A DNA stretch of 64,000 nucleotides from UBA1479 sp040216635 (GCA_040216635.1 JAVJOU010000026.1:248001-312000), one strand, 5' to 3'; shown: positions 33,753 to 42,626, counted from the first letter of the stretch. Numbers and translations are program-made. The notes: a model not told the origin generated them from the letters alone.

Positions 33753-34244
33753 CTAGGCCTCGCCCTTGGTCTGGGTGCGCAGCTTGTCGATGTTCTGCTG
33801 ATACAAGGACGCGAAATCGACCGGGCCCAGGATCAGGGGCTGGAAGCCGCCGTCGCGGGTTACGTCGGACAGGATCGCGCGGGCAAAGGGGAACATCAGA
33901 CGCGGGCACTCGACAAACAGAATGGATGCGCGATGTTCTTCCGGCACGTTCAGTGAGAACAGGCCCGCGTATTTCAGTTCGATGATATAGGCGACCTGAC
34001 CGGTGACCTTGCTGTCCGCCTTCATGTCGAGAATGACTTCAAACACGCTCTCGGCGACGCCTTCCACCTGAACATCCAGGTTGAAGTTGATTTCCGGCTG
34101 GCCCTGGAGCTGTTCCATGAAGACCTGCGGAGCGCCCGGAATTTCAAAGGACAGGTCCTTGGTGTACTGGCCGTGAATGGTCAGGGGCACTTGGTCCCCT
34201 TCGGTGACGGCCGGTTGGCCTTCGGGCGTGATTTCGTCGCTCAT
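33753..34244 (-). CDS. secB: Protein-export chaperone SecB
   Basis: Cytosolic tetrameric chaperone (163 aa) that keeps precursors unfolded and hands them to SecA. The family segments are GQYTKDLSFEIPGAPQVF, EVILDMKADSKV, YAGLFSLNVPEEHRA and the CPRLMFPFARAILSDVTRDGGF block. Asp/Glu residues that contact SecA are present in this block. ATG 34244 follows GGGAG; the frame to 34301 would add 19 non-conserved residues. Its place next to fxsA, timA and dnaQ is the usual one in alphaproteobacteria. Confidence 0.96.
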   Translation of the reverse strand: MSDEITPEGQPAVTEGDQVPLTIHGQYTKDLSFEIPGAPQVFMEQLQGQPEINFNLDVQVEGVAESVFEVILDMKADSKVTGQVAYIIELKYAGLFSLNVPEEHRASILFVECPRLMFPFARAILSDVTRDGGFQPLILGPVDFASLYQQNIDKLRTQTKGEA

Positions 34245-34330
34245 GGTTGTCTCCCTCGTAAAAGGCGGATAGCTGCTAACATGGATCGCACCCCGGAACA
34301 ACTGCCAAGGCGCCGGTATGGTGGCGGAAC

Positions 34331-34861
34331 CTAGGGGTCTTTGGGCGGATTTCCCCCATGCCGGGTCTCAAGTTTGTCCGGATCGGGCGCGACTTCTTCG
34401 AAATCGCCGTCGATCACCGGGCCGCTGTCTGTCCGGTTCGGGTTTTGCCCGGGCGGCGCCTGGTTGGTCCATGTTTCTTGCGTGGTGTGCACATGGACCT
34501 GTCCGCGGGTCATCACATAGGTGCCGATGGCGCGCGCGGCGGCGGCACGGAACGGCGGCACGAACAACAGAAATCCGAACGCGTCGGTCATGAATCCGGG
34601 CGTCAGCAACAAGGCGCCCGCCATCAACAGGCACAGCCCGTCGAACATTTCCGCGACCGGCAACCTGTTTTCGGCCAAACTGCCCTGAACCCGCCGCAGG
34701 GTATCCAGCCCCTGATGACGCAGCAACGCCGTGCCGACCAGTGCCGTCAAAATCACCACCGCCAAGGTCGACCACAGGCCGATCAGCCCGCCGACCTGGA
34801 TGAACAGCGCGATCTCGATGATCGGCACGGTGATGAATAGAATGAGGATGATCAGGGCCAC
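34331..34861 (-). CDS. fxsA: FxsA family membrane protein
   Basis: An inner-membrane protein (176 aa) of the FxsA/YtzA group; E. coli FxsA influences F-exclusion of phage T7, but the general role is unknown. Two or three hydrophobic segments open the protein (LIILILFITVPIIEIALFI; LWSTLAVVILTALVGTALL; LCLLMAGALLLTPGF). The conserved PGFMTDAFGFLLFVPPFR follows. The C-terminal ~50 residues are hydrophilic and variable. The start is GTG 34861. It lies head to head with the Tim44-like gene, with a 278-bp spacer. Confidence 0.92.
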   Translation of the reverse strand: MALIILILFITVPIIEIALFIQVGGLIGLWSTLAVVILTALVGTALLRHQGLDTLRRVQGSLAENRLPVAEMFDGLCLLMAGALLLTPGFMTDAFGFLLFVPPFRAAAARAIGTYVMTRGQVHVHTTQETWTNQAPPGQNPNRTDSGPVIDGDFEEVAPDPDKLETRHGGNPPKDP

Positions 34862-35088
34862 GGGTTGTAGTTCTCCTGTCTCGTGATTATTTCAAGGTCT
34901 AAGCATTCGATTTCTTATGGTCCGGGTTGATGGTAAACCCATGGCCGTGCCCGGGGATATCCGCAGCTTTGCTGGACCTGGGCCCGGCGAGCCGTTAACC
35001 TTGGCCCGCAAGTACGCATGTAAACTTAAACCATGGGTGCCGGCGGCGGGTCCAGCCGCTTCGGCGCCCGGGCTCCAAGCGGCTCCGG

Positions 35089-35118
35089 TTGGTGCGGCCA
35101 ATCGGGCGGGGCTTATAA
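35089..35118 (+). promoter_or_regulatory. Putative promoter of the Tim44-like gene
   Basis: TTGGTG (35089-35094) and TTATAA (35113-35118) with an 18-bp spacer, 22 bp before the start codon at 35140. Found by eye only. Confidence 0.4.
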
Positions 35119-35139
35119 GAACAAGGTCCGAATCAACAA

Positions 35140-35835
35140 ATGGGCGGCGGATTCCAATTCATCGATATTATTTTGATCGCCATGGTGGCGGCTTTCTTCG
35201 TTCTGCGTCTACGCAGCGTGCTCGGCCGGCGTGACGGCAACGACGGCAGCGGCCACCGCGATCCTTTCAAACCGGCTTCTCCCGACGAAGCCCAGGACAA
35301 CAAGGTTATCCCCCTGCCTGACCGCCACGGCGACGAGGTCGAGGGCCATGCCGCCGATCCGGCGGCCTTTGCCACGGACGGCACGGTCGATAACGGCCTG
35401 GTGCAGATCCGTGTCGCCGATCCGGATTTCGAACCCGACGAATTCCTGGCCGGATCCCGCGTGGCGTTCGAAATGATTCTCGACGCCTTTGCCGCGGGCG
35501 ATGTGCGGACGCTGAAAAATCTTCTGGATGACGGCGTCTATGCCGATTTTGAAGCCGCGATCCGCGACCGCGAAGATCAGGGACTGACCGTCGAAGACAC
35601 CTTGGTCGGCATCAAGTCGTCGGACCTGGTCGAGGCCTATATGGAAGGCCGCGTCGCCAATATCACCGTCAAGTTCGTGACCGAACAGGTCAACGTGACC
35701 CGCGATGCGGAAGGCCAAGTCGCCGAAGGCAACCCGAACGAGGTCATCACGGTGACGGATTTCTGGACCTTTGCCCGCGACACCAAGGCCCGCGATCCGA
35801 ACTGGTCCCTGGTCGCGACCCATAGTGCCGACTAG
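35140..35835 (+). CDS. Tim44-like domain (TimA) membrane-anchored protein
   Basis: A 231-aa alphaproteobacterial relative of the mitochondrial import protein Tim44. It has one N-terminal membrane anchor (FIDIILIAMVAAFFVL), a polar linker rich in Asp and Arg, and the C-terminal Tim44-like cone from about residue 100 (FLAGSRVAFEMILDAFAAGDVRTLKNLL through VTVTDFWTFARDTKARDPNW). The bacterial role is unclear, probably in envelope or membrane-protein handling. Close to secB, fxsA and mltA. It ends 7 bp before the mltA start. Confidence 0.9.
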   Translation: MGGGFQFIDIILIAMVAAFFVLRLRSVLGRRDGNDGSGHRDPFKPASPDEAQDNKVIPLPDRHGDEVEGHAADPAAFATDGTVDNGLVQIRVADPDFEPDEFLAGSRVAFEMILDAFAAGDVRTLKNLLDDGVYADFEAAIRDREDQGLTVEDTLVGIKSSDLVEAYMEGRVANITVKFVTEQVNVTRDAEGQVAEGNPNEVITVTDFWTFARDTKARDPNWSLVATHSAD

Positions 35836-35842
35836 GCGGTCT

Positions 35843-37066
35843 GTGGGGGGCAAGATCACACATCGGCGGTCTTTCGGCGTCTGGGCGCTGGCCCTGATGC
35901 TGTCGGTTTCCGGCTGCGGGGCCATACAGGAGCTGGTGCCGGCGGCCGATTTTCAGGCCCCGCCCGAAACCCCGCCGCAACTTATTCTGGAGCCCGTCGA
36001 GTTCAAGTCCCTTCCCGGCTGGCGCAGCGATGCCCTGGTCGAAGGCTTGGCCGCCTTTCTGGCGTCCTGTCCGGCCATCGCCAAGCGGCCGGCCGATCAG
36101 CCGCTCGGGTATCTCGGCGAACACGGCACCATGGGCGATCTGCAGCAGATTTGCGCAGAGGCCCGAACCATCAACACCAAAAGCTCGGCCGAACTTCAAT
36201 TTTTCATCGAACGCCGCTTCCGTCCCTTCAAGGCCCGCGACGGCCAAAAGCCGGCCGGCAAGTTCACCGGCTATTTTGAGCCTTTGCTGCGCGGCAGTTG
36301 GCAGCCCGATGCGCGCTACCGTCATCCCGTTTATTCCCGCCCGCGCGACATCGTCGTGGTGGAAATGGAAAAGTTCGACCCGGACCGGCGGGGCGAACAG
36401 TTGGCCGGGCGCCTGGTCGGCAACAAATTGCTGCCCTATTTCGATCGCAGCGAAATCAATCAGGGCGCCTTGCGCGGCCGGCAGCTGGAACTGCTGTGGG
36501 TCGACAGCGCGGTTGACCTGTTCTTTTTGCATGTCCAGGGATCGGGCCGGGTGCTGTTGCCCGACGGCAGCCATGTGCGGCTGGCCTTTTCCGGGCGCAA
36601 CGGCCACCGCTATTCGTCGATCGGCCGCGAACTGGTCGCCCAGGGCGTTATGAAGGTCAAGGACGTCAGCCTGCCGAGCCTGCGGGCCTGGATGGCGGCC
36701 AATCCGCTGGCGGCCGAACAGCTGATGCAGAAGAACCGGTCCTATATCTTTTTCCGGGTGGAAAAGGACGAAGTCGTCAAAGGTGCGATGGGCGTGCCGT
36801 TGACGCCGGGCCGCTCGCTTGCCGTCGATCCCAAATACGTGCCCCTGGGTCTGCCCCTGTGGCTGACCACCACGGACCCGCTCGACCCCAAGAATACGAC
36901 GCCGCTGAACCGCATGGTGGTGGCCCAGGATACGGGCTCGGCCATCAAGGGCGTGGTGCGGGGCGATCTGTTCTGGGGCTTCGGGGCCGAGGCCGAAGCC
37001 CGTGCCGGGCTGATGAACGAAGCCGGGACCTACTATTTCCTTCTGCCGCGCAAACCGCTCAAATAA
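35843..37066 (+). CDS. mltA: Membrane-bound lytic murein transglycosylase A (MltA)
   Basis: Outer-membrane lipoprotein (407 aa) that cleaves peptidoglycan glycan strands with formation of an anhydro ring. The start GTG 35843 gives a lipoprotein signal with the lipobox VSGC (Cys25); longer frames lack a signal. The MltA domain spans about residues 130-300 (GKFTGYFEPLLRGS; RAWMAANPLAAEQLMQ). The 3D barrel contains the catalytic Asp in QDTGSAIKGVVRGDLFWG. It is located after the Tim44-like gene, as in many alphaproteobacteria, but is followed here by lutABC rather than directly by smr. Confidence 0.96.
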   Translation: MGGKITHRRSFGVWALALMLSVSGCGAIQELVPAADFQAPPETPPQLILEPVEFKSLPGWRSDALVEGLAAFLASCPAIAKRPADQPLGYLGEHGTMGDLQQICAEARTINTKSSAELQFFIERRFRPFKARDGQKPAGKFTGYFEPLLRGSWQPDARYRHPVYSRPRDIVVVEMEKFDPDRRGEQLAGRLVGNKLLPYFDRSEINQGALRGRQLELLWVDSAVDLFFLHVQGSGRVLLPDGSHVRLAFSGRNGHRYSSIGRELVAQGVMKVKDVSLPSLRAWMAANPLAAEQLMQKNRSYIFFRVEKDEVVKGAMGVPLTPGRSLAVDPKYVPLGLPLWLTTTDPLDPKNTTPLNRMVVAQDTGSAIKGVVRGDLFWGFGAEAEARAGLMNEAGTYYFLLPRKPLK

Positions 37067-37146
37067 TCCGGCCTGTCCGGGCGCCTTAAGACATCCGGGC
37101 AAACCGCCTTGTCATTCCAGGGCCAAGCCCGCATTCTGCGAAGACC

Positions 37147-37947
37147 ATGACCCAAGAAACACCCATATCCCCCGCCCCGACGAACCCCCATATCGGCCTG
37201 TTCGCGACCTGTCTTGTCGATCTGATGCGCCCCAGCGTCGGGTTCGCCACCGTGAAGCTGTTGGAAGACGCGGGTTGTCGCGTTTCCGTGCCCGAGGCCC
37301 AGACCTGCTGCGGGCAGCCGGCCTATAATTCGGGCGACACCAAGGATACGCGCGCCATTGCGGAAAACGTGATCGCCGTGTTCGAAGGATTCGATTACGT
37401 GGTGGCGCCTTCCGGTTCCTGCGCCGGGATGATTTCCCACCACTTCCCCCGCCTGTTCAAGGACGATGCGGCCTGGCTGCCCCGGGCCGAAGCCCTGGCC
37501 GCCAAAACGTTCGAGCTGATCGCCTTCCTGACCGACGTCATGCAGGCCGATGTCCGGCCCCCGGCAATGGCCGCCACGGCGACCTATCACGACAGCTGTT
37601 CCGGCCTGCGCGAGCTGGGGATCAAAAGCCAGCCGCGCAGTTTGCTGAACAAGATCGATGGGCTGACCCTGATCGAAGGCGACATTCCGGAAACCTGTTG
37701 CGGGTTCGGCGGGCTGTTCTGCGTTAAATATCCGGATATTTCCGAAAAGATGGTCGACGCCAAATCCCGGGACATCGAAAAAACCGGGGCGGACCTGCTT
37801 CTGGCGGGCGACCTGGGCTGTCTGATGAACATGGCGGGGCGCCTGAAGCGCCGGGGATCGGACGTACAGGCCCGCCACGTGGCCGAGGTTCTGGCCGGGA
37901 TGACCGCGGCCCCCGCGATCGGCGAAGCGGAAGAAGAGGCCGGCTGA
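37147..37947 (+). CDS. lutA: Lactate-utilisation iron-sulfur protein LutA (CCG domains)
   Basis: One of three subunits of the LutABC L-lactate oxidation complex (266 aa, cytosolic). Both CCG domains are present: ETCC-type cysteines at 54-55 in TCCGQPAYNSG and 184-185 in TCCGFGGLF, with the downstream SCAGM and LGCLMNMAGRL. It overlaps lutB by one base (TGATG). The three lut genes form an operon starting 80 bp after mltA. The last residues (GEAEEEAG) are non-conserved. Confidence 0.93.
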   Translation: MTQETPISPAPTNPHIGLFATCLVDLMRPSVGFATVKLLEDAGCRVSVPEAQTCCGQPAYNSGDTKDTRAIAENVIAVFEGFDYVVAPSGSCAGMISHHFPRLFKDDAAWLPRAEALAAKTFELIAFLTDVMQADVRPPAMAATATYHDSCSGLRELGIKSQPRSLLNKIDGLTLIEGDIPETCCGFGGLFCVKYPDISEKMVDAKSRDIEKTGADLLLAGDLGCLMNMAGRLKRRGSDVQARHVAEVLAGMTAAPAIGEAEEEAG

Positions 37948-39404
37948 TGGATTCGCAAACCCGCCAGTTCAAATCCAATGCCCGCGAGGCCATGGCCGAC
38001 ACCCAATTGGCCGAGGCCCTGACCCGCCTGGGCGAGGGCTTTCCCCTGCGCCGCGCCGAAGCCATCGACCGTTTGCCCGAATTCGATGCGTTGCGCGACG
38101 CTGCCAAGGACATCAAGGACCACACCCTGGCCCATCTGGATTTGTATCTGGAACAGTACGAAAGCCGCGTCACGGAAGCGGGCGGCCATGTCCATTGGTG
38201 CCGCACGGCCCAGGACGCGCGCGACAAGATTTTGGACATCTGCCGCAAGGCCAATGCCAAGACGGTAACCAAGTCCAAATCCATGATCGGCGAGGAAATC
38301 GCCATCAACGATTTCCTGGAAGAAAACGGGGTCGAACCCGTGGAAACGGATCTGGGCGAATATATCATCCAGCTGCGCAAGGAACCGCCCAGCCACATCA
38401 TCGCCCCGGCGGTGCATCTGAACAAAGGCCAGGTCGAAGACACTTTCCGCAAGGCGCATCAAAACCTGGACCCGGCACGCAATCTAGACGACCCAAAATC
38501 CCTTTTGGAAGAAGCAAGGGGCGAGCTGCGTGAAAAATTCCTGAACGCGGATGTGGGCCTGACTGGGGCGAACTTCCTGGTGGCCGAAACGGGCACCAAT
38601 GTTCTGGTCACCAACGAAGGCAACGCGGATCTGACCTATTCCCTGCCCCGCGTGCATATCGTGATCGCCAGTTTGGAAAAGGTCATCCCCACCTTGGAGG
38701 ACGCCGCCACCGTGCTGCGCGTGCTGGCGCGCTCGGGCACGGGGCAGGACATCACCGTCTACACCACCTTCTGCACCGGCCCGAAACGCGCAGCCGATCT
38801 GGACGGGCCCGACGAATACCACGTGGTCCTGCTGGACAACGGACGCACCGATCTGGTCGGCACGGAATTTCAGGAAATGCTGCGCTGTATCCGTTGCGGT
38901 TCCTGCCTCAACCATTGCCCGGTCTATCAGGCGATCGGCGGCCATGCCTACGGCTGGGTTTATTCCGGGCCCATGGGGGCGGTGTTGATCCCGGGGCTGA
39001 TCGGCATTCACGAAGCGGGCGACCTGCCCAATGCCTCGACCCTGTGCGGCAAGTGTGAAAGCGTCTGTCCCATGCGCATCCCCCTGCCCAAGATGCTGCG
39101 CGCCTGGCGGGAAAAACAGTTTGAACGCAAGGGCAATTCGGCCACCAGCCGCTGGGCGCTGGGCCTGTGGGCCCGGCTTGCCAGGCGGCCGAAACTGTAC
39201 CGTGCCGTGACCGGGCCGATGATGACGGCGCTGGCCATTCTGGGCCGCCGCAAGGGCCGGTTCAAATGGCTGCCGCTGGCCGGCGGCTGGACCGGGCCGC
39301 GTGACCTGCCCGCCCCCCAGGGCGACAGCTTCATCGCCCAATACCACAAGGGCCCCGTGGGCGCCGTTACAGACCACGCCCCGGCGCGGAGGCCGAAACC
39401 ATGA
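37947..39404 (+). CDS. lutB: Lactate-utilisation iron-sulfur protein LutB
   Basis: Large subunit (485 aa) of the LutABC complex. Residues 60-300 form the LUD domain (DKILDICRKANAKTVTKSKSM; FLVAETGTNVLVTNEGN). The C-terminal region binds two [4Fe-4S] clusters through Cys314, Cys317, Cys320 and Cys324 (RCIRCGSCLNHCPV) and Cys367, Cys370 and Cys374 (CGKCESVCPM). It overlaps lutA and lutC at both ends, so the three should be made in a fixed ratio. No permease or lldR/gntR-type regulator is adjacent. Confidence 0.94.
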   Translation: MDSQTRQFKSNAREAMADTQLAEALTRLGEGFPLRRAEAIDRLPEFDALRDAAKDIKDHTLAHLDLYLEQYESRVTEAGGHVHWCRTAQDARDKILDICRKANAKTVTKSKSMIGEEIAINDFLEENGVEPVETDLGEYIIQLRKEPPSHIIAPAVHLNKGQVEDTFRKAHQNLDPARNLDDPKSLLEEARGELREKFLNADVGLTGANFLVAETGTNVLVTNEGNADLTYSLPRVHIVIASLEKVIPTLEDAATVLRVLARSGTGQDITVYTTFCTGPKRAADLDGPDEYHVVLLDNGRTDLVGTEFQEMLRCIRCGSCLNHCPVYQAIGGHAYGWVYSGPMGAVLIPGLIGIHEAGDLPNASTLCGKCESVCPMRIPLPKMLRAWREKQFERKGNSATSRWALGLWARLARRPKLYRAVTGPMMTALAILGRRKGRFKWLPLAGGWTGPRDLPAPQGDSFIAQYHKGPVGAVTDHAPARRPKP

Positions 39405-40090
39405 GCGGGCGCGAACAAATCCTGGGCGACCTGCGGGCCGTGCTGACCCAATCCAACGACGGGGCGCGCCGCGCCGCCGTGTCCCAGCGTCTGTCGGCCA
39501 AGCAGCGCCACGTCATTCCGGTGCGGGGGCAGGACAGCGGGCCCAGCGCGACCGACCGGTTCCAGGCCGAAGCCGAACGCGTGCAGGCGACCGTCGCCCG
39601 CGTGGCGTCGGCCGACGATCTGCCCGCCGCCGTGGCCGATTATCTGGCGGCCCAGAACCTGCCGGCATCCGTGCGCATGACGCCGGACCCGCGCCTTCGA
39701 TCCGCGCCCTGGGACAAGACCGCGATCAGCATTTCCGAAGGCCCGGCCCAGGGCGATGACACGGCCGGGATCAGCCATGCCTTCGGCGGCGTGGCGGAAA
39801 CGGGCTCGTTGGTGTTTTTGTCCGGGCCCGAAAGCCCGACCACGGTCAACTTCCTGCCGCCGGTTCATATCGCCGTGCTGCGCGCCAAGGACATCCGGGG
39901 CGCGTTCGAAGATATCTGGTCGCGCCTGCGCACGGATCGTGCCGGCGCGGAAGGCGGCGACCGCTTCATGCCGCGCACGGTCAACTGGATCACCGGGCCG
40001 TCGCGCACGGCGGATATCGAACTGACCCTGTTCCTGGGCGTGCACGGGCCCAAAAACCTGCACATCATCATTGTAGAGGACGATGGCTGA
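39401..40090 (+). CDS. lutC: Lactate-utilisation protein LutC (LUD domain)
   Basis: Small subunit (229 aa) of the LutABC complex, a DUF162/LUD protein without cluster motifs. The diagnostic blocks are ISHAFGGVAETGSLVFLSGP, NFLPPVHIAVLRAKDIRGAFEDI and WITGPSRTADIELTLFLGVHGPK. It starts inside the last codons of lutB and overlaps the smr gene start by 8 bp, which suggests that smr is read from the same transcript. Known family members supply electrons from lactate to the respiratory chain. Confidence 0.93.
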   Translation: MSGREQILGDLRAVLTQSNDGARRAAVSQRLSAKQRHVIPVRGQDSGPSATDRFQAEAERVQATVARVASADDLPAAVADYLAAQNLPASVRMTPDPRLRSAPWDKTAISISEGPAQGDDTAGISHAFGGVAETGSLVFLSGPESPTTVNFLPPVHIAVLRAKDIRGAFEDIWSRLRTDRAGAEGGDRFMPRTVNWITGPSRTADIELTLFLGVHGPKNLHIIIVEDDG

Positions 40091-40694
40091 CCGGCGGCGC
40101 AAACCCGCCGCGCCTCAACCCCCGGCGCTCGAAACCGCCCCCCCGGCGGAAGACGACGATGCCCTTTGGGCGCGGGTCACCCGGGATGTGACGCCCCTGC
40201 CGCACCGCGAAGACCGCATCGATCACCCGGCAACGACCACCCCGCCGACCGCTTCGGCCCCGGGCAAAGCAGCGACCCCGCGCAACTATGCGGCCGCCCC
40301 CCTGCCCCTGCCCGCGGCGCCGGCCCCCGTCCGCGCCCTCAGCCACGGCGATGCCCCCGGCCTCGACCGGCGCACGCAGACCCGCATGCGCCGGGGCAAG
40401 ATGGCGGTCGAAGGTAGGCTCGACCTGCACGGCATGTTCCAGGCCGAAGCCCATCGCGCGCTGATCGGCTTCATTACCCGCGCCTATGGTCAGGGTAAGC
40501 GCTGCGTGCTGGTCATCACCGGCAAGGGCACCAAGGAAACGGGTGAAATCGGGGTGTTGCGCCGGGCCGTGCCGGGCTGGCTCAACCAGCCGCCGCTCAA
40601 GGACCTGATCCATGCCTTCGATCATGCGGCCCGCCACCACGGGGGCGCGGGCGCGCTTTACATTCTGTTGAAGCGGAACAAAGGCCCGCAATGA
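40083..40694 (+). CDS. Smr-domain protein (MutS2 C-terminal type nuclease domain)
   Basis: A 203-aa protein with a long Pro/Ala-rich N-terminal half and a C-terminal Smr domain (about residues 108-200). The motifs are LDLHG at 113-117, CVLVITGKG and the final ALYILLKR. Smr domains can act as RNA or DNA endonucleases; stand-alone bacterial members have been linked to ribosome rescue or DNA repair. ATG 40083 overlaps lutC. The xre-type gene follows 13 bp later. Confidence 0.9.
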   Translation: MADRRRKPAAPQPPALETAPPAEDDDALWARVTRDVTPLPHREDRIDHPATTTPPTASAPGKAATPRNYAAAPLPLPAAPAPVRALSHGDAPGLDRRTQTRMRRGKMAVEGRLDLHGMFQAEAHRALIGFITRAYGQGKRCVLVITGKGTKETGEIGVLRRAVPGWLNQPPLKDLIHAFDHAARHHGGAGALYILLKRNKGPQ

Positions 40695-40707
40695 GGGAGA
40701 AACGCCG

Positions 40708-41094
40708 ATGACACCCTTCGGACAGGCCGTGCGCCGCCTGCGCAAGATCAACAAGATCACCTTAAAACATTTTGCCCAGGAAATGGGCGTGTCCTCGGCC
40801 TATTTCTCGGCTCTGGAACACGGCTATCGCGGCCGTCCGGGGCCGGGCCTGGTGCAGCAGATCGCGGGCTATTTCAACCTGGGCATGGAAGAAACGGACG
40901 AGCTCAAACGCCTGGCCGGGCTGTCCCATCCCCGCGTCACGGTCGATACGGCGGGCTTGAATCCGAAAGCCACCGAACTGGCCAACCTGCTGGCCGAACT
41001 GATCCACGAATTGGACGAAGACACGGTCGACTGGATCATCAACGAAATCCGCGGCCGCCGTGCGGCGCGCACCCGTGGCGGGCCGACGCATTAA
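40708..41094 (+). CDS. XRE-family helix-turn-helix transcription regulator
   Basis: A small DNA-binding protein (128 aa). Residues 7-70 form a Cro/C1-type helix-turn-helix: FGQAVRRLRKINKITLKHFA, the recognition region VSSAYFSALEHGYRGRPG, and NLGMEETDELKRLAGLSHPR. The C-terminal half has helical segments (TELANLLAELIHELDEDTV) likely used for dimerisation. It is found next to the smr gene in other alphaproteobacteria. No ligand-binding domain is present, and the target is unknown. Confidence 0.9.
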   Translation: MTPFGQAVRRLRKINKITLKHFAQEMGVSSAYFSALEHGYRGRPGPGLVQQIAGYFNLGMEETDELKRLAGLSHPRVTVDTAGLNPKATELANLLAELIHELDEDTVDWIINEIRGRRAARTRGGPTH

Positions 41095-41102
41095 TATTCA
41101 AA

Positions 41103-41252
41103 AAAACCACTGAGACGGTGAGACAGTGAGAAGAAAAAGAGTTCCTGGACCCCCGCTTTTGCGGGGGTGACCGCGGCATCTTTCTGTTTTCTGTCATTCC
41201 CACGAAGGCGGGAATCCAGAAACCTCACCGCCTCTGTGTCTCTGTGGTTTTC
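41103..41252. repeat. Dispersed inverted-repeat element, copy A (with REP-like pair inside)
   Basis: The left arm 41103-41133 (AACCACTGAGACGGTGAG...) and right arm 41224-41252 (CTCACCGCC...CTCTGTGGTT) are imperfect inverted repeats. They flank a paired-palindrome element at 41146-41218. Similar arms recur at 45128-45263 and 63850-63924. The right arm reaches the hslU stop codon. Confidence 0.75.
41146..41218. repeat. Paired REP-like palindromes, locus 2
   Basis: Unit 1 on the minus strand (41146-41171, stem CCCCCGC with GCGGGGG) and unit 2 on the plus strand (41193-41218, ATTCCC with GGGAAT). Each is bounded by GTCA and TCCA, as at 25220-25291. Inverted pairs of this kind resemble REPINs. 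Confidence 0.75.
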
Positions 41253-42626
41253 TTACAAAATGAATTTCGATAGGTCGGCGTTCTTCGCCAGCTCACCCAC
41301 CTGCGTGTTCACATAATCGGCGTCGATGGTGATGGTCTCGCCGGATTTCTCTGACGCCGAATAACTGATTTCCTCGACCAGTTTTTCCATCACCGTGTGC
41401 AGGCGCCGCGCACCGATGTTTTCGATCCCTTCGTTGATTTCGACGGCCAGGTCGGCGATGGCGTCGACGGCATCGTCGGTGAACACCAATTCGACCTCCT
41501 CCGTTTCCATCAGGGCGGCGTATTGCTTCAGAAGCGAGGCCTCGGTCTCCGTCAGGATGCGTTTGAAGTCGTCCTTGGTCAGGGCCCGCAGGTTGACGCG
41601 GATCGGCAGGCGCCCCTGCAGTTCGGGCAGCATGTCCGACGGTTTGGACACATGGAACGCACCCGAAGCGATGAACAGGATGTGGTCCGTGTTGACCGGG
41701 CCGTGCTTGGTCGCGACCGTGGTGCCTTCGATCAGGGGCAACAGATCGCGCTGCACGCCTTCGCGGCTGACGTCGCCGCCCTTGACGTCGGAGCGGGCGG
41801 AAATCTTGTCGATTTCGTCCAGGAACACGATGCCGTTGTTTTCCACGGCGAAGACCGCTTCCTTCAGGACCTTATCGTCGTCCAGAAGGTTGTCGCCCTC
41901 TTCCGCCAAAAGCACCGTGTAGCTGTCTTCGACGGTCAGGCGTTTGGGTTTCTGCTGCTGGCCGAAGGCCTTGCCCAGCATGTCGTTCAGGTTGAGCATG
42001 CCCATCTGCGCGCCCGGCATGCCGGGAATGTCGAAGGTCGGCAGGCCCAAGCTTGGCGAGTCCGACACGTTGATTTCGATTTCGCGGTCGTTCAGTTCGT
42101 TGTTGCGCAGCTTGCGGCGGAAGGTTTCGCGCGTTTCCTTGCCCGCGTTCTCGCCGACCAGGGCGTCGAGCACCCGTTCCTCGGCGCGCATTTCGGCCTT
42201 GGCCTGGACCTGTTTGCGCAGTCGTTCGCGGGCCATGTGGATGGCGTTTTCCAAAAGATCGCGCACGATCTGTTCCACGTCGCGGCCGACATAGCCGACT
42301 TCGGTGAACTTGGTGGCTTCGACCTTGATGAAGGGGGCCTGCGCCAGCTTGGCCAGGCGGCGGGCGATTTCCGTCTTGCCCACGCCGGTCGGCCCGATCA
42401 TCAGGATGTTCTTGGGCAGGACCTCTTCCTTCAGGCCGTCGGGAAGCTGCTGGCGGCGCCAGCGGTTGCGCAGCGCGATGGCCACCGCGCGCTTGGCGTC
42501 GTTCTGGCCGATGATGTTGCGGTCCAGTTCCGACACGATTTCGCGCGGCGTGAAGCTGGACGTGCCGTCGCCGGTGTCGACCTTGGCGGTGGTGCGGGGG
42601 GTGGCCTGTTCGGCGGGCTCGGTCAT
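41253..42626 (-). CDS. hslU: ATP-dependent protease ATPase subunit HslU (ClpY)
   Basis: AAA+ unfoldase (457 aa) that feeds proteins into the HslV peptidase. Walker A GPTGVGKT is at residues 78-85 and Walker B is FLDEIDKI. The I-domain is inserted between about residues 130 and 250 (RETFRRKLRNNELNDREIEI). The pore motif is in EVGYVGRDVEQI, and the C-terminus ends LSKFIL, the tail that docks into HslV. ATG 42626 overlaps the hslV stop by 4 bp. The length is typical for alphaproteobacteria. Confidence 0.97.
   Translation of the reverse strand: MTEPAEQATPRTTAKVDTGDGTSSFTPREIVSELDRNIIGQNDAKRAVAIALRNRWRRQQLPDGLKEEVLPKNILMIGPTGVGKTEIARRLAKLAQAPFIKVEATKFTEVGYVGRDVEQIVRDLLENAIHMARERLRKQVQAKAEMRAEERVLDALVGENAGKETRETFRRKLRNNELNDREIEINVSDSPSLGLPTFDIPGMPGAQMGMLNLNDMLGKAFGQQQKPKRLTVEDSYTVLLAEEGDNLLDDDKVLKEAVFAVENNGIVFLDEIDKISARSDVKGGDVSREGVQRDLLPLIEGTTVATKHGPVNTDHILFIASGAFHVSKPSDMLPELQGRLPIRVNLRALTKDDFKRILTETEASLLKQYAALMETEEVELVFTDDAVDAIADLAVEINEGIENIGARRLHTVMEKLVEEISYSASEKSGETITIDADYVNTQVGELAKNADLSKFIL

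Noticed and set aside
35747..37102. 451-aa minus-strand ORF opposite mltA and the Tim44-like gene end
   Set aside because: Crosses two real genes in antisense and has no motif.
37147..40090. lutABC as a recently transferred island
   Set aside because: Base and codon use look like the neighbours and no mobility gene or attachment repeat flanks it, so only the unusual position is reported.
41146..41218. CRISPR-like repeats
   Set aside because: The two units are inverted, not direct, and there is no array of spacers.
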